Below are positions 1-6,081 of a DNA stretch of 6,959 bases, one piece after another. This stretch comes from Acidobacteriota bacterium. GTDB lineage: Bacteria; Planctomycetota; Phycisphaerae; WQYP01; JAJZKJ01. The first letter of the stretch is position 1. Every line of letters starts with the position of its first letter. The stretch is taken from NCBI GenBank assembly GCA_021804195.1, contig JAJZKJ010000113.1, forward strand, positions 1-6,959, read 5' to 3'. Made by a program: the position numbers and the translations under genes. A model generated the notes under the pieces. It was not told the origin of the DNA. It saw only the letters and a program-made list of their open reading frames with translations, and searched no databases.

Positions 1-78
1 AACGGTGCCCGTCCACTGATCCGGGAATGTTTGCAGCTTTTCCAGCCAAACAATTCCACGCTATTGGCGAAGTTGTGA
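1..78 (+). CDS. Possible 3' end of a rightward gene (partial, unidentified)
   Basis: Frame 1 on the plus strand is open from the window edge to a TGA at 76-78. It gives 25 residues ending in LQLFQPNNSTLLAKL. If real, it is the tail of a gene convergent with the export operon. The stretch is too short to identify and other frames here are partly open, so this is a weak call that rests only on the open frame and its amphipathic composition. Confidence 0.15.
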   Translation, partial: NGARPLIRECLQLFQPNNSTLLAKL

Positions 79-139
79 GCAGAGGAAATGCCACATGCAG
101 GAAACGAGTTTGTATATTTGCAGCTTTATAAGATAGGTT
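79..139. other. Short intergenic stretch downstream of the export gene
   Basis: These 61 bases follow the stop of the leftward export protein gene. They are AT-richer than the genes. I see no clear GC-rich hairpin with a T-tract, so no intrinsic terminator for the operon can be called here. An 11-base word, TTTGCAGCTTT, occurs at about 117-127 and again at about 30-40. Its meaning is unknown. Confidence 0.4.
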
Positions 140-1177
140 CTACAATTTGGTTAAGACATAGGCCAAACCAAGGAACGCCGAGCTGGCCAGACCCTTCACG
201 GTATAAATTCCCACGGTCCGAAGATCATTGGTTGGAATATATAAGACATCGTTGGCCTCCAGCCGGATATCCGGCGCATGGCGATTCATGATGCGCGGCA
301 AATTGACCATAATGCTGCGGGTCGAGCCATTGGGCAGGGTGCGCACAATGACGGCATGCGCGGGGTCAGCGCCCGATTTCCAACTGCGGGCCAGGGCCAT
401 GGCCTTGGCGACATTCATTCTCTGTCCGCGGCGGATGGGAAAGGCTCCGGGACGATGGACATCGCCAGCGACAAAGACCTGGCCACCCGGCAAAACCTGC
501 ACATAATCGCCGCCGTGCAGCATAGGATTGAACGCCGGATCATTGCCCGCCAGCACGCGGGAGAGCGGCAGCTCCCGCGCAACGCGATTGGCGTCCGCTC
601 CGGAGGTCACCAGCACAAACGTTCCGGCGCCAAGACTGGGACCACCGGCACGAATAATGGCCTCCAATAAACTCAAGGGACGATCGGCCTGGAGCACGAC
701 GGGCTTATTGACATCGCCGGCGACAGTCACAGGGCGGCTGCGGACCTGCAAGACCGAGACCATCACCTGAGGATCGAGCACAATCTGCTGGCTTTTTAGC
801 GCCCGGGCGATTGCGCGGCCCAGCGCCAGGCTGGTAACGCCAGACGCGCGCGGAACGGCTTTTAAATACGCCAGATGCAAATGGCCGGAGGGCCCGACGA
901 TAGCGGTGGAGTCGAGTTCCGGCATATTCAAGATGCTGATGAAAACCATATCGCCAGGGCCCAGGCGATAGCTGGGAGGGGCCTGCGACACGACATAGCC
1001 AGCGGCGCCAGCCATACCCAAAGGAAGCTGACTATTCGCTTGCGCTGCGGCGCAAACCATTCCTGCCTGCATTCCAGCAGCCAAAATCATGACACTGATA
1101 AGCCCAGGACGATGACGTCTAACATTCCAGGGTTTCATAAAATTACATTCAACGCCCAATTTCAGATCCGCACTCAT
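140..1177 (-). CDS. Wza-type polysaccharide export protein (SLBB domains)
   Basis: Outer-membrane or periplasmic channel protein for exopolysaccharide or capsule export, working with the kinase/co-polymerase encoded just upstream. The N-terminus is basic, then hydrophobic (residues about 20-46), and ends in an AQA-type signal peptidase site. A Cys at 42 is present but its lipobox (GMVC) is poor, so lipidation is uncertain. Residues about 68-145 form the polysaccharide-export domain, starting with YRLGPGD. Two SLBB-type beta-grasp domains follow at about 150-230 (VTVAGDVNKP) and 234-315 (VFVAGDVHRPGAFPI). Residues about 320-345 are a hydrophobic C-terminal segment, as in Wza's membrane helix. 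The start overlaps the kinase stop by 4 bases (ATGA), which implies translational coupling. Met14 (position 1138) is an alternative start that would give a more conventional signal peptide. Family assignment is confident; the exported polymer is unknown. Confidence 0.93.
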   Translation of the reverse strand: MSADLKLGVECNFMKPWNVRRHRPGLISVMILAAGMQAGMVCAAAQANSQLPLGMAGAAGYVVSQAPPSYRLGPGDMVFISILNMPELDSTAIVGPSGHLHLAYLKAVPRASGVTSLALGRAIARALKSQQIVLDPQVMVSVLQVRSRPVTVAGDVNKPVVLQADRPLSLLEAIIRAGGPSLGAGTFVLVTSGADANRVARELPLSRVLAGNDPAFNPMLHGGDYVQVLPGGQVFVAGDVHRPGAFPIRRGQRMNVAKAMALARSWKSGADPAHAVIVRTLPNGSTRSIMVNLPRIMNRHAPDIRLEANDVLYIPTNDLRTVGIYTVKGLASSAFLGLAYVLTKL

Positions 1178-3492
1178 TGTTTCGCGGTTTCCCGATCCTC
1201 CGCCGCATAGTAACGCTGATAATAATCGCGATAATAATAATAGTAATGGCTCATTTCGGCGGTGACGCCATTGAGCACCAGGCCGGCGATAGGGGCGCGC
1301 ACCTGAGCCAACTGATCGAGGGCGGACTGGACGTGATCGCGGGGCGTAGCACCGGCGCGCACGATGACCAGGACCGCGTCGGCGCCGGCACCGACGGCGA
1401 GGCTATCGGCAAACCCGAGCAAAGGCGGGCAATCCACGACGACCATATCGAAGCGCGACTTGAGATGCTCCAGCAGCGTGCCAAAACCGATGGCCAACAG
1501 CTCGGCGGGACTGGCGACGGCGGGCCCGGCGGGCAGAACCCAGAGGCCAGGCACCGGCCCGGAGACCAAAACTCCATTCAAGCCATCCTCAGGCAGGAGC
1601 GGCGCGCCGGGCTGAGGCGCGGAATTATTGCCCGCCGCGGCAGCCGATGACGCCGCGGCCTCCGGCAAAACGGCATGGCTCCAGGCGGACTGGGAGGCAT
1701 GGGAGGGGAGCAGGGTCGAGAGGCCCAATTCGTTAGATAGCTCCAATTGACGGTGCACTTCGGGGCGTCGGATATCGGCATCCACCAGCACGGTGCGCAG
1801 GCCCTGCAGGGCAAAGGCGGAGGCAAGATTGATGGACACGGTGGATTTGCCTTCGCGCGGCTGGGCGCTGGTGACACAAACCGAACGCAGGCGGCGGCGC
1901 GAACCCAAAAGCAGCGCCGAGCGGAGCTGCAGAACGGATTCGCTAAAGGGCGGGCGCCGGGCAGGCTTGCCACTTCCCGAAGCGGCCGGACGATAGAGGG
2001 CGCCAAGATCGGAGGAAGAGCGCACAGAAGGCAGTGAGGCCAGCACTTCCTCACCCAACGCCGTCCGCATAAGCTCCGGATCGGTGAAGGTGCGGTCAAA
2101 ATGGGCATGGCCGAGGACGGCCATGACGGCAAAGCCCCCCGACAGCAACAGCGCCATGACAATATCGAATTTCACCCGCGGCTCGATGGGCACGGGATTG
2201 GGCTCGGCATGGCCAACGATGCGCAGATTTTCGGAGTGGTAGCCGGCGGAGATGGATGCATCTTTGACGCGCTGCAAGAGGGCGTCGTAGATTTTTTTAT
2301 CGGAATCGGCCTCGCGACTCAGAATGCTATATTGCACCGCCTGGCTGTTGAAGGCGTTGAGCGCGGCTTTCTGACGGGCAAAGGCGCCGGCAGTCAGCCG
2401 CACCTGCACCGCAACCGCCTGGGCCTGGGCCTGAATCTGGCCGGCAATATGCTTTTTTTCGCGGGCGATGCTGCCGCGGATTTCCGCCAACTGGCGGCGC
2501 GCCTGGCGATAAAGATAGTTGCCCGGCCCGTATTTGGCCGCCAGGGAATCGAATTTGATCCGCGCGGTTTTTTGGGCATCGAGCAGGGGCTTGAGCACAT
2601 GGCCGCGGTTGGAGACGGCCAGGGCATCCACGCTGCCGATGCGCACCAAGGCAAGATCGGAGGCGAGGCCGCGCTCGCGGGCGTGCTCTTTTTGCAATTC
2701 GGCGCTCAGCGTCTGCAGGCGCTGATTCATGAGGCTGAATTTATCCTTGGGATTGACAATATTATGGGCGCGCTCAAACTGATTCAAGGCGATCTGGCTG
2801 CGTTCCATCTGCGCCCGCAACGCCGCGATCTGCTGGCTCATATAACCGGAAAGATTGAGCAGCGAATGAGCGCGAGTGATGTAATCATGCTGCAAAAGCT
2901 GACTTGCGAGCCCATTGGCGACCTGCGCGGAGAGCTGGGGCGAGAGGGAATGATAATGAATTTCAAGCAGAAACGAATTGATGGGGCGCGTGACCTTAAT
3001 GTTTTTGGTCACCGCCAGCAAAACCGGCTGCGGAACACCCTCGACATCAAAGGCGGAGCCGCCGGGCGGATCATTAACCTTGACCGCACGCTCAAGATGA
3101 AGCGACAGAATGGTGGGCAAGACCACGGCCGGGGTTTTGACTTCATCGGCTTCGGTGGCTAAAAGGGCATCGGTGGCGGGCATGGCCTGGCCGGCGTTGC
3201 GGCTGACGATGTTGCTGGGCGTATTGGTATCCATGCGGACGATGGCGACCGCATCGTAAGTCTTAGGCAAACGCAATACATATACTGCCGTGAGCAGCGT
3301 CACCAGCAGCGTAAAGACGGCAATTTTAATCCAGTGCCGGCGCAACTGGAACCATTGTTCGGCCAGCGACGAACCCAATGCTCCGGCATAAACGGGCCCT
3401 CCCGGCGCGGCCCGGGATAAAGTTACCGGCGCCGGCAAGCCCACCCTGGAATCTGGAATCAAGGGCAGATCGGGCGCTTCATTATTTTTCAT
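1174..3492 (-). CDS. Wzc/ExoP-type polysaccharide co-polymerase with BY-kinase domain
   Basis: Inner-membrane protein that controls polymer chain length and export and autophosphorylates on tyrosine. The cytoplasmic N-terminus is Pro-rich (1-50). TM1 is at about 54-74 and TM2 at about 443-461. Between them lie the Wzz-like region and a long coiled coil (about 215-410). The fused kinase has Walker A at 542-551 (SAQPREGKST), Walker A' at 568-575 (VLVDADIR) and Walker B at 681-690 (FDMVVVDCPP). The C-terminal tail is a dense tyrosine cluster: nine tyrosines between 750 and 762, five of them consecutive. Oddities: an Ala/Pro-rich insert at about 605-640 lengthens the loop between Walker A' and the LPAGP segment, and the ExxRxxR-like helix (ESVLQLR, 518-524) has Leu where the first Arg is usual. 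No Shine-Dalgarno is evident; the ATG overlaps the stop of a small upstream ORF (ATGA), so translation is probably coupled. Kinase and transporter share one chain, as in proteobacterial Wzc. Confidence 0.94.
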   Translation of the reverse strand: MKNNEAPDLPLIPDSRVGLPAPVTLSRAAPGGPVYAGALGSSLAEQWFQLRRHWIKIAVFTLLVTLLTAVYVLRLPKTYDAVAIVRMDTNTPSNIVSRNAGQAMPATDALLATEADEVKTPAVVLPTILSLHLERAVKVNDPPGGSAFDVEGVPQPVLLAVTKNIKVTRPINSFLLEIHYHSLSPQLSAQVANGLASQLLQHDYITRAHSLLNLSGYMSQQIAALRAQMERSQIALNQFERAHNIVNPKDKFSLMNQRLQTLSAELQKEHARERGLASDLALVRIGSVDALAVSNRGHVLKPLLDAQKTARIKFDSLAAKYGPGNYLYRQARRQLAEIRGSIAREKKHIAGQIQAQAQAVAVQVRLTAGAFARQKAALNAFNSQAVQYSILSREADSDKKIYDALLQRVKDASISAGYHSENLRIVGHAEPNPVPIEPRVKFDIVMALLLSGGFAVMAVLGHAHFDRTFTDPELMRTALGEEVLASLPSVRSSSDLGALYRPAASGSGKPARRPPFSESVLQLRSALLLGSRRRLRSVCVTSAQPREGKSTVSINLASAFALQGLRTVLVDADIRRPEVHRQLELSNELGLSTLLPSHASQSAWSHAVLPEAAASSAAAAGNNSAPQPGAPLLPEDGLNGVLVSGPVPGLWVLPAGPAVASPAELLAIGFGTLLEHLKSRFDMVVVDCPPLLGFADSLAVGAGADAVLVIVRAGATPRDHVQSALDQLAQVRAPIAGLVLNGVTAEMSHYYYYYRDYYQRYYAAEDRETAKQ

Positions 3493-3599
3493 ACGGTTGC
3501 TTTACTGACACCAGAGCACAGCAGAACAAACGGAACGGGCGACGAGTCCGAAGACCGCGGCAAAAGACGGTCCAGTTGAGGTTCGGGCGAGGCGGACAT
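3489..3599 (-). CDS. 36-aa leader ORF B, coupled to the kinase gene
   Basis: A short frame begins with ATG at 3599-3597, sharing one base with the methyltransferase stop (TAATG). It ends with TGA overlapping the kinase ATG by 4 bases (ATGA). Its first 14 residues, MSASPEPQLDRLLP, are encoded by the 43-bp repeat and are identical to those of the second small ORF at 4553-4461. The remaining 22 residues are unrelated to that ORF and moderately hydrophobic near the end. The frame could couple translation of methyltransferase and kinase, or it could be the remnant of a truncated gene. No homologue is recognised, and whether the peptide is stable or functional is unknown. The overlaps and the repeat are seen directly; expression is inferred. 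Confidence 0.4.
   Translation of the reverse strand: MSASPEPQLDRLLPRSSDSSPVPFVLLCSGVSKATV
3557..3599. repeat. 43-bp direct repeat, copy 1
   Basis: Identical over 43 bases to 4511-4553, in the same orientation, 954 bases apart. It starts with GCGGCAAAAG on the plus strand and ends with GGCGGACAT, so its minus-strand edge is exactly an ATG. The flanking bases differ on both sides. The two copies bracket the AT-rich methyltransferase gene. Confidence 0.97.
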
Positions 3600-4468
3600 T
3601 AATTCACACGCGCGGCAAACATCAGTTCCGCACCTTGCAAATTATCCAAATAAATCATTCCTGGACGGTCCGCAAACTGCACCCGGCCGTCAACTTTTGA
3701 TGCAATTACGGAAGAACAATCAGAAAACACTGAGTTTAAAAATTGATCATCAATTAAATTTGGATGCACTTCCCCCCACCATTTTGGCCATTCCGGGAAA
3801 ATTCGACGTGCTGATTCACAACCATTGGGCGTAAACGACACAATGATTCCACCTGGCTTCAATAATTTTTTTGCCAATGCAAAGGCGTTTCCAGGACATG
3901 GCAAATGCTCCAGGACATGAGCCATAAAAAAACAATCCAACTGCCCCTCGCCGCGATTTTCCTGTAAAAACTTATCGAGATCTTCGATCACTGGCAAATG
4001 AAATTTATTCCGAATGAACTCCCTTTTTTCACATGATATATCATATGCCAGCACATCAAACCCGCTTTTTTGCATTTGATATGATCCATATCCCCAAGAA
4101 CAGCCATAATCCAGCAGTTTATTTTGCTGCCGCAGCCCCAAGTTGAACAAGACCCGATTATAATAACCCCAATCCTTTCCCGTGCCAGCAAACCCATTTT
4201 CCATATATTCAGCAAGCTTTCCATCATCCGGGATTTCTGTCGTAAAGCCCTGCTTGTAAAATTTATTATAGTACCGGACATTTTGCAGCCCGGTCTCCGT
4301 TGGCGTCCTATACATAAGCGCACAATTCGCGCAGCGATGCAACTGGGTGACAAAATATTTTTTCATCACCACGGATGAATTATTTCCACCACAGTTCGGA
4401 CACAAATACCGGTTTGGATTGAAATAATGACCCAGGCTCCGCATGAAATATCGAACGCGATTAGCCAT
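3599..4468 (-). CDS. Zinc-ribbon class I SAM-dependent methyltransferase
   Basis: Predicted cytoplasmic methyltransferase, probably acting on a sugar, nucleotide-sugar or lipid-linked glycan of the exported polymer. Residues 21-50 contain two Cys pairs, CPNC (23, 26) and CANC (46, 49), consistent with a zinc ribbon. The Rossmann methyltransferase core (Methyltransf_23-like) has motif I at about 118-129 (LLDYGCSWGYGS), the acidic end of beta-2 at Asp143 (LAYDIS), the HVLEHLP motif at 184-190 and LLKPGG at 202-207. At 289 aa it looks complete. The start is supported by GAGG at 4479-4482, 10 bases upstream. The ATG overlaps the stop of small ORF A. The gene is far more AT-rich than its neighbours (about 42% GC in four hand-counted lines, against over 70% in sampled flanking lines) and is flanked by 43-bp direct repeats, so recent acquisition is likely. 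The acceptor cannot be read from sequence. Confidence 0.88.
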   Translation of the reverse strand: MANRVRYFMRSLGHYFNPNRYLCPNCGGNNSSVVMKKYFVTQLHRCANCALMYRTPTETGLQNVRYYNKFYKQGFTTEIPDDGKLAEYMENGFAGTGKDWGYYNRVLFNLGLRQQNKLLDYGCSWGYGSYQMQKSGFDVLAYDISCEKREFIRNKFHLPVIEDLDKFLQENRGEGQLDCFFMAHVLEHLPCPGNAFALAKKLLKPGGIIVSFTPNGCESARRIFPEWPKWWGEVHPNLIDDQFLNSVFSDCSSVIASKVDGRVQFADRPGMIYLDNLQGAELMFAARVN

Positions 4469-4553
4469 TCAAATATTGCCTCGCAATAATGGCCAGCGGC
4501 GCCGCGGGCGGCGGCAAAAGACGGTCCAGTTGAGGTTCGGGCGAGGCGGACAT
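4461..4553 (-). CDS. 30-aa leader ORF A, coupled to the methyltransferase gene
   Basis: This is the first frame of the operon transcript, 31 codons including TAA. It starts at the ATG that forms the edge of repeat copy 2 and ends overlapping the methyltransferase start by 8 bases (ATGGCTAA). The first 14 residues match small ORF B exactly. The rest is Pro/Ala-rich and then hydrophobic (APLAIIARQYL). A TAA lies in frame 9 bases upstream of the ATG, so the frame cannot be extended. No convincing Shine-Dalgarno precedes it, which weakens the case for efficient translation. The GAGG serving the methyltransferase lies inside this ORF, so ribosomes translating it would affect access to that site. 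It may be a leader peptide or a gene scar. Confidence 0.4.
   Translation of the reverse strand: MSASPEPQLDRLLPPPAAPLAIIARQYLNG
4511..4553. repeat. 43-bp direct repeat, copy 2
   Basis: Second identical copy of the repeat at 3557-3599, same orientation. It lies just inside the operon promoter and carries the first 14 codons of small ORF A. The sequences beyond both edges differ from copy 1. Confidence 0.97.
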
Positions 4554-4590
4554 CGGAAATTACAGCGGAAGGGCAGAGATTACGAAACCG

Positions 4591-4619
4591 GATATATCAT
4601 TTACGATTTTTAAATTCAA
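4591..4619 (-). promoter_or_regulatory. Probable sigma70 promoter of the export operon
   Basis: On the minus strand, -35 is TTGAAT (4619-4614), followed by a 17-base spacer and -10 TATATC (4596-4591). A TG one base before the -10 makes it an extended -10. Predicted transcription starts near 4584, giving a leader of about 30 bases before small ORF A. It lies directly after the terminator of the FecR-like gene, as expected for an independent operon. Confidence 0.55.
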
Positions 4620-4621
4620 AA

Positions 4622-4655
4622 CCGGCTGGAGGCATGGGGGATGACATCCAGCCGG
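4622..4655 (-). terminator. Intrinsic terminator of the FecR-like gene
   Basis: A perfect 9-bp stem, CCGGCTGGA/TCCAGCCGG (4655-4647 paired with 4630-4622), encloses a 16-base loop. It is followed on the minus strand by TTTTGAATTT. It lies about 35 bases past the stop at 4690. The loop is long and the T-tract interrupted, but stem, position and the promoter immediately beyond agree. Confidence 0.7.
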
Positions 4656-4689
4656 ACGACAGAAAATGGCTAATGGGCGTAAAGGTCCG

Positions 4690-5340
4690 TTACGGAGTAA
4701 CCGGCGAGGCGATACAGCCGCTGCAGGATGTAGCGGCATGGACGATCAACCCGGTGGCGACGGCGGCCGCGACGGCGATGCCGACGGCCAAGCCAACGGA
4801 GAGCCCGGTACCGAGGCCCGCGCCGGCGGCAGCAGGAGCGGCGCCGGCGGCCTGGGCCTGGCCAAACCGGGCGGAGGTTCCGGCTGCAACTACGATAGGA
4901 TGGGCAAAGCCAGAGATGGTCACCGAGCCGCGGCGCACGCTGACGTAGGTGGCGCCATTAAGCAGGCGCGTAACCTCAAAGAGCGCGGCGGGCGCGGGGG
5001 CCAGGCGATGGGCCTGCACCGCGACGGGGACGGCGCCGTTAACGCGCAGGTAGCCACGGCGCAGAAACAGGCCGCCACCCTGGACCCGGGCCAGGGTGCG
5101 GGAGCCGAAGCTGACCTGGCCGGCGGGGAGATTCAGCCGAGCCGAGCCGGCCGAGACGGTGCGCAAGAGGTCGCCCGGATGGGCAGTCGCGCCGGAGGCC
5201 ACGGGGACGGCATTGACGTAAACGCCGGTGGCCGAGGCCAGGACGAAGCCGGGCGTGAGGCCGAAGCCGAAGGGCACGGCGATGGCCATGATCATGGCCA
5301 CGGCGGCAAATTGCGTGAACATACGAGACATGCGCGTCAT
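4690..5340 (-). CDS. Secreted FecR-like domain protein
   Basis: A 216-aa exported protein. Residues 1-36 are a signal sequence (MTRMSRMF followed by a hydrophobic run ending near VLASA). Residues about 37-160 resemble a periplasmic FecR-type beta domain: the segments GDLLRTVSAGSARLNL, SFGSRTLARV, a GYLRV turn, and YVSVRRGSVTISG. An Ala/Gly linker (161-178) leads to a hydrophobic, possibly membrane-spanning segment (about 178-202) and a short tail with a CSGC motif (Cys206, Cys209). Classical FecR has a cytoplasmic tail that contacts a FecI sigma factor; that part is absent here and no sigma factor gene is nearby, so sigma regulation is unlikely. The start is fixed by AGGGGG at 5354-5349, 8 bases upstream. 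A structural or envelope role linked to the export operon is an inference from position only. Confidence 0.7.
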   Translation of the reverse strand: MTRMSRMFTQFAAVAMIMAIAVPFGFGLTPGFVLASATGVYVNAVPVASGATAHPGDLLRTVSAGSARLNLPAGQVSFGSRTLARVQGGGLFLRRGYLRVNGAVPVAVQAHRLAPAPAALFEVTRLLNGATYVSVRRGSVTISGFAHPIVVAAGTSARFGQAQAAGAAPAAAGAGLGTGLSVGLAVGIAVAAAVATGLIVHAATSCSGCIASPVTP

Positions 5341-5422
5341 TTTAGATTCCCCCTAAAAGCTTTCACTTGCAACTCAGCACTCAAATTGCCCAGGACTTGC
5401 CATACACTACAAGCCCGGTACC

Positions 5423-5452
5423 ATTAGAAACAAATCCGCGCGTTGGTGTCAA
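5423..5452 (-). promoter_or_regulatory. Sigma70 promoter of the FecR-like gene
   Basis: Minus-strand -35 is a perfect TTGACA (5452-5447), followed by an 18-base spacer and -10 TCTAAT (5428-5423), which matches the consensus at five of six bases. Predicted start is near 5416, about 75 bases before the ATG. Confidence 0.65.
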
Positions 5453-5479
5453 GAGCCATAAGGGCCTGCAGCCAAACAA

Positions 5480-5493
5480 TATTAGGACTAATA
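5480..5493. promoter_or_regulatory. 14-bp palindrome, possible operator
   Basis: TATTAG-GA-CTAATA is a perfect 6-bp inverted repeat with a 2-base centre. Its centre is about 70 bases upstream of the predicted FecR transcription start, a typical activator distance. Related words (TTAGACTTAG, then TACTTTT) occur in the regulator's own promoter near 6065-6082. Which protein binds is not known. Confidence 0.35.
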
Positions 5494-5543
5494 CTTTTTT
5501 CAGGCTTGGTGGCGGTCAAAAAACTGAAACCTTCATGCCGCGG

Positions 5544-5819
5544 CTAGATGCTGCCGGCGGCGAGGCGGCGCAGGCGCCCATGGGATTGGACGGCCACGCG
5601 ATAACAGCCTTCCGATTCGACGGCAAGCAAAGTGGCGGTGAAGCGAGCCACGGTCTGCCCCTCGGCGCTGGCGGAGAGCACGACCTGCAAGGGACAGGCG
5701 TCGCCTTCACGCCAACCGGTGAGCCGGGCCTCGAGCAGCACCAGTTTTTCCGTCAAAAACCGAACCTGGGCGGGCAGAACGACACCGGCTAATGTAAGTT
5801 GCGCGGCAAAAGTGGACAT
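5544..5819 (-). CDS. Small orphan protein, 91 aa
   Basis: I do not recognise this family. The frame stays open upstream to an ATG at 5981 (145 aa), but codons before 5819 have AT-rich third positions unlike the rest of the gene, so the ATG at 5819 is preferred. Neither start has a clear Shine-Dalgarno. From 5819 the protein has alternating hydrophobic strands (LTLAGVVLPAQVRFL, PLQVVLSA, VARFTATLLAV, CYRVAVQ) and a basic end (HGRLRRL), suggesting a small beta-rich cytoplasmic domain. It could be a divergent PilZ-like fold, but no RxxxR signature is convincing. It has no signal peptide. It is divergent from the LuxR-type regulator and precedes the FecR-like gene, so co-regulation is plausible. 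Confidence 0.5.
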   Translation of the reverse strand: MSTFAAQLTLAGVVLPAQVRFLTEKLVLLEARLTGWREGDACPLQVVLSASAEGQTVARFTATLLAVESEGCYRVAVQSHGRLRRLAAGSI

Positions 5820-6005
5820 GGAGCCAGAGGACAGGCGACGAGGAGTAAACTGCGCGAAATGAGCGACTCGTGCAAGAAAATCATACGAAGATGCAAAAGC
5901 AAGAAACCGGTCAAAAGACTCCTGCGAACAAACCTCCGTCCTTTGAGTCCCAAAAGAGCATTTCCCAATAAGGAACCCCATGACCCGAACGGGAGGAATT
6001 GTGCT

Positions 6006-6034
6006 TTTTTATGCATAATCATGTCTATTGGCAA
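6006..6034 (-). promoter_or_regulatory. Candidate promoter of the orphan gene
   Basis: Minus strand: -35 TTGCCA (6034-6029, five of six), a 17-base spacer, and -10 TAAAAA (6011-6006, four of six). Predicted start is near 5999, leaving a leader of about 180 bases. The leader begins with the small palindrome CCCGTTCGGG at 5993-5984. Confidence 0.35.
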
Positions 6035-6052
6035 GAAGTACTGGAAAATCGC

Positions 6053-6081
6053 TTGACAAATTACGTTAGACTTAGTACTTT
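6053..6081 (+). promoter_or_regulatory. Candidate promoter of the LuxR-type regulator
   Basis: A perfect -35 TTGACA (6053-6058) is followed by a 17-base spacer and -10 TACTTT (6076-6081), which keeps the key TA and final T. The spacer contains TTAGACTTAG, similar to half-sites of the palindrome at 5480-5493, so autoregulation is possible. The leader would be about 150 bases. Confidence 0.5.

Larger units (their letters stand above)
5341..5543. promoter_or_regulatory. Control region upstream of the FecR-like gene
   Basis: This 203-base gap between two leftward genes is AT-richer than its surroundings. It holds the FecR Shine-Dalgarno, a strong promoter candidate (5423-5452) and a 14-bp palindrome (5480-5493). 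A and T runs near 5495-5523 can pair weakly (TTTCAG/CTGAAA) but do not form a GC-rich terminator for the preceding gene. Confidence 0.5.

Noticed and set aside
2101..3162. Long plus-strand open frame (353 codons) inside the kinase gene
   Set aside because: It is antisense to the coiled-coil region of a well-supported kinase. Its composition is what the reverse complement of GC3-rich codons produces, and no domain or start signal supports it.
4666..5427. Plus-strand Gly/Ala/Asp-rich frame (253 codons) over the FecR-like gene
   Set aside because: It is the antisense shadow of the FecR-like gene, runs through that gene's promoter side, and is low complexity without a recognisable domain.
5480..5530. 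Possible terminator after the orphan gene built on TTTCAG/CTGAAA and A/T runs
   Set aside because: The stem is short and AT-rich with a long loop, and the T-tract is not placed after a GC-rich stem.
5820..5981. N-terminal extension of the orphan gene to the ATG at 5981
   Set aside because: Third codon positions are AT-rich here, unlike the rest of the gene, and no Shine-Dalgarno precedes 5981. It cannot be excluded, but 5819 is preferred.
5992..6018. GGGAGGAATT before GTG on the plus strand, resembling a strong ribosome site
   Set aside because: The frame from this GTG ends after five codons.
5789..6034. 81-codon hydrophobic minus-strand frame from a TTG start
   Set aside because: It has a weak start, no ribosome site, overlaps the orphan gene in another frame, and its start lies inside the promoter candidate.
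5799..6056. 85-codon plus-strand frame rich in Lys and Arg
   Set aside because: It overlaps the orphan gene start and both promoter candidates, has no ribosome site, and its basic composition fits non-coding sequence.
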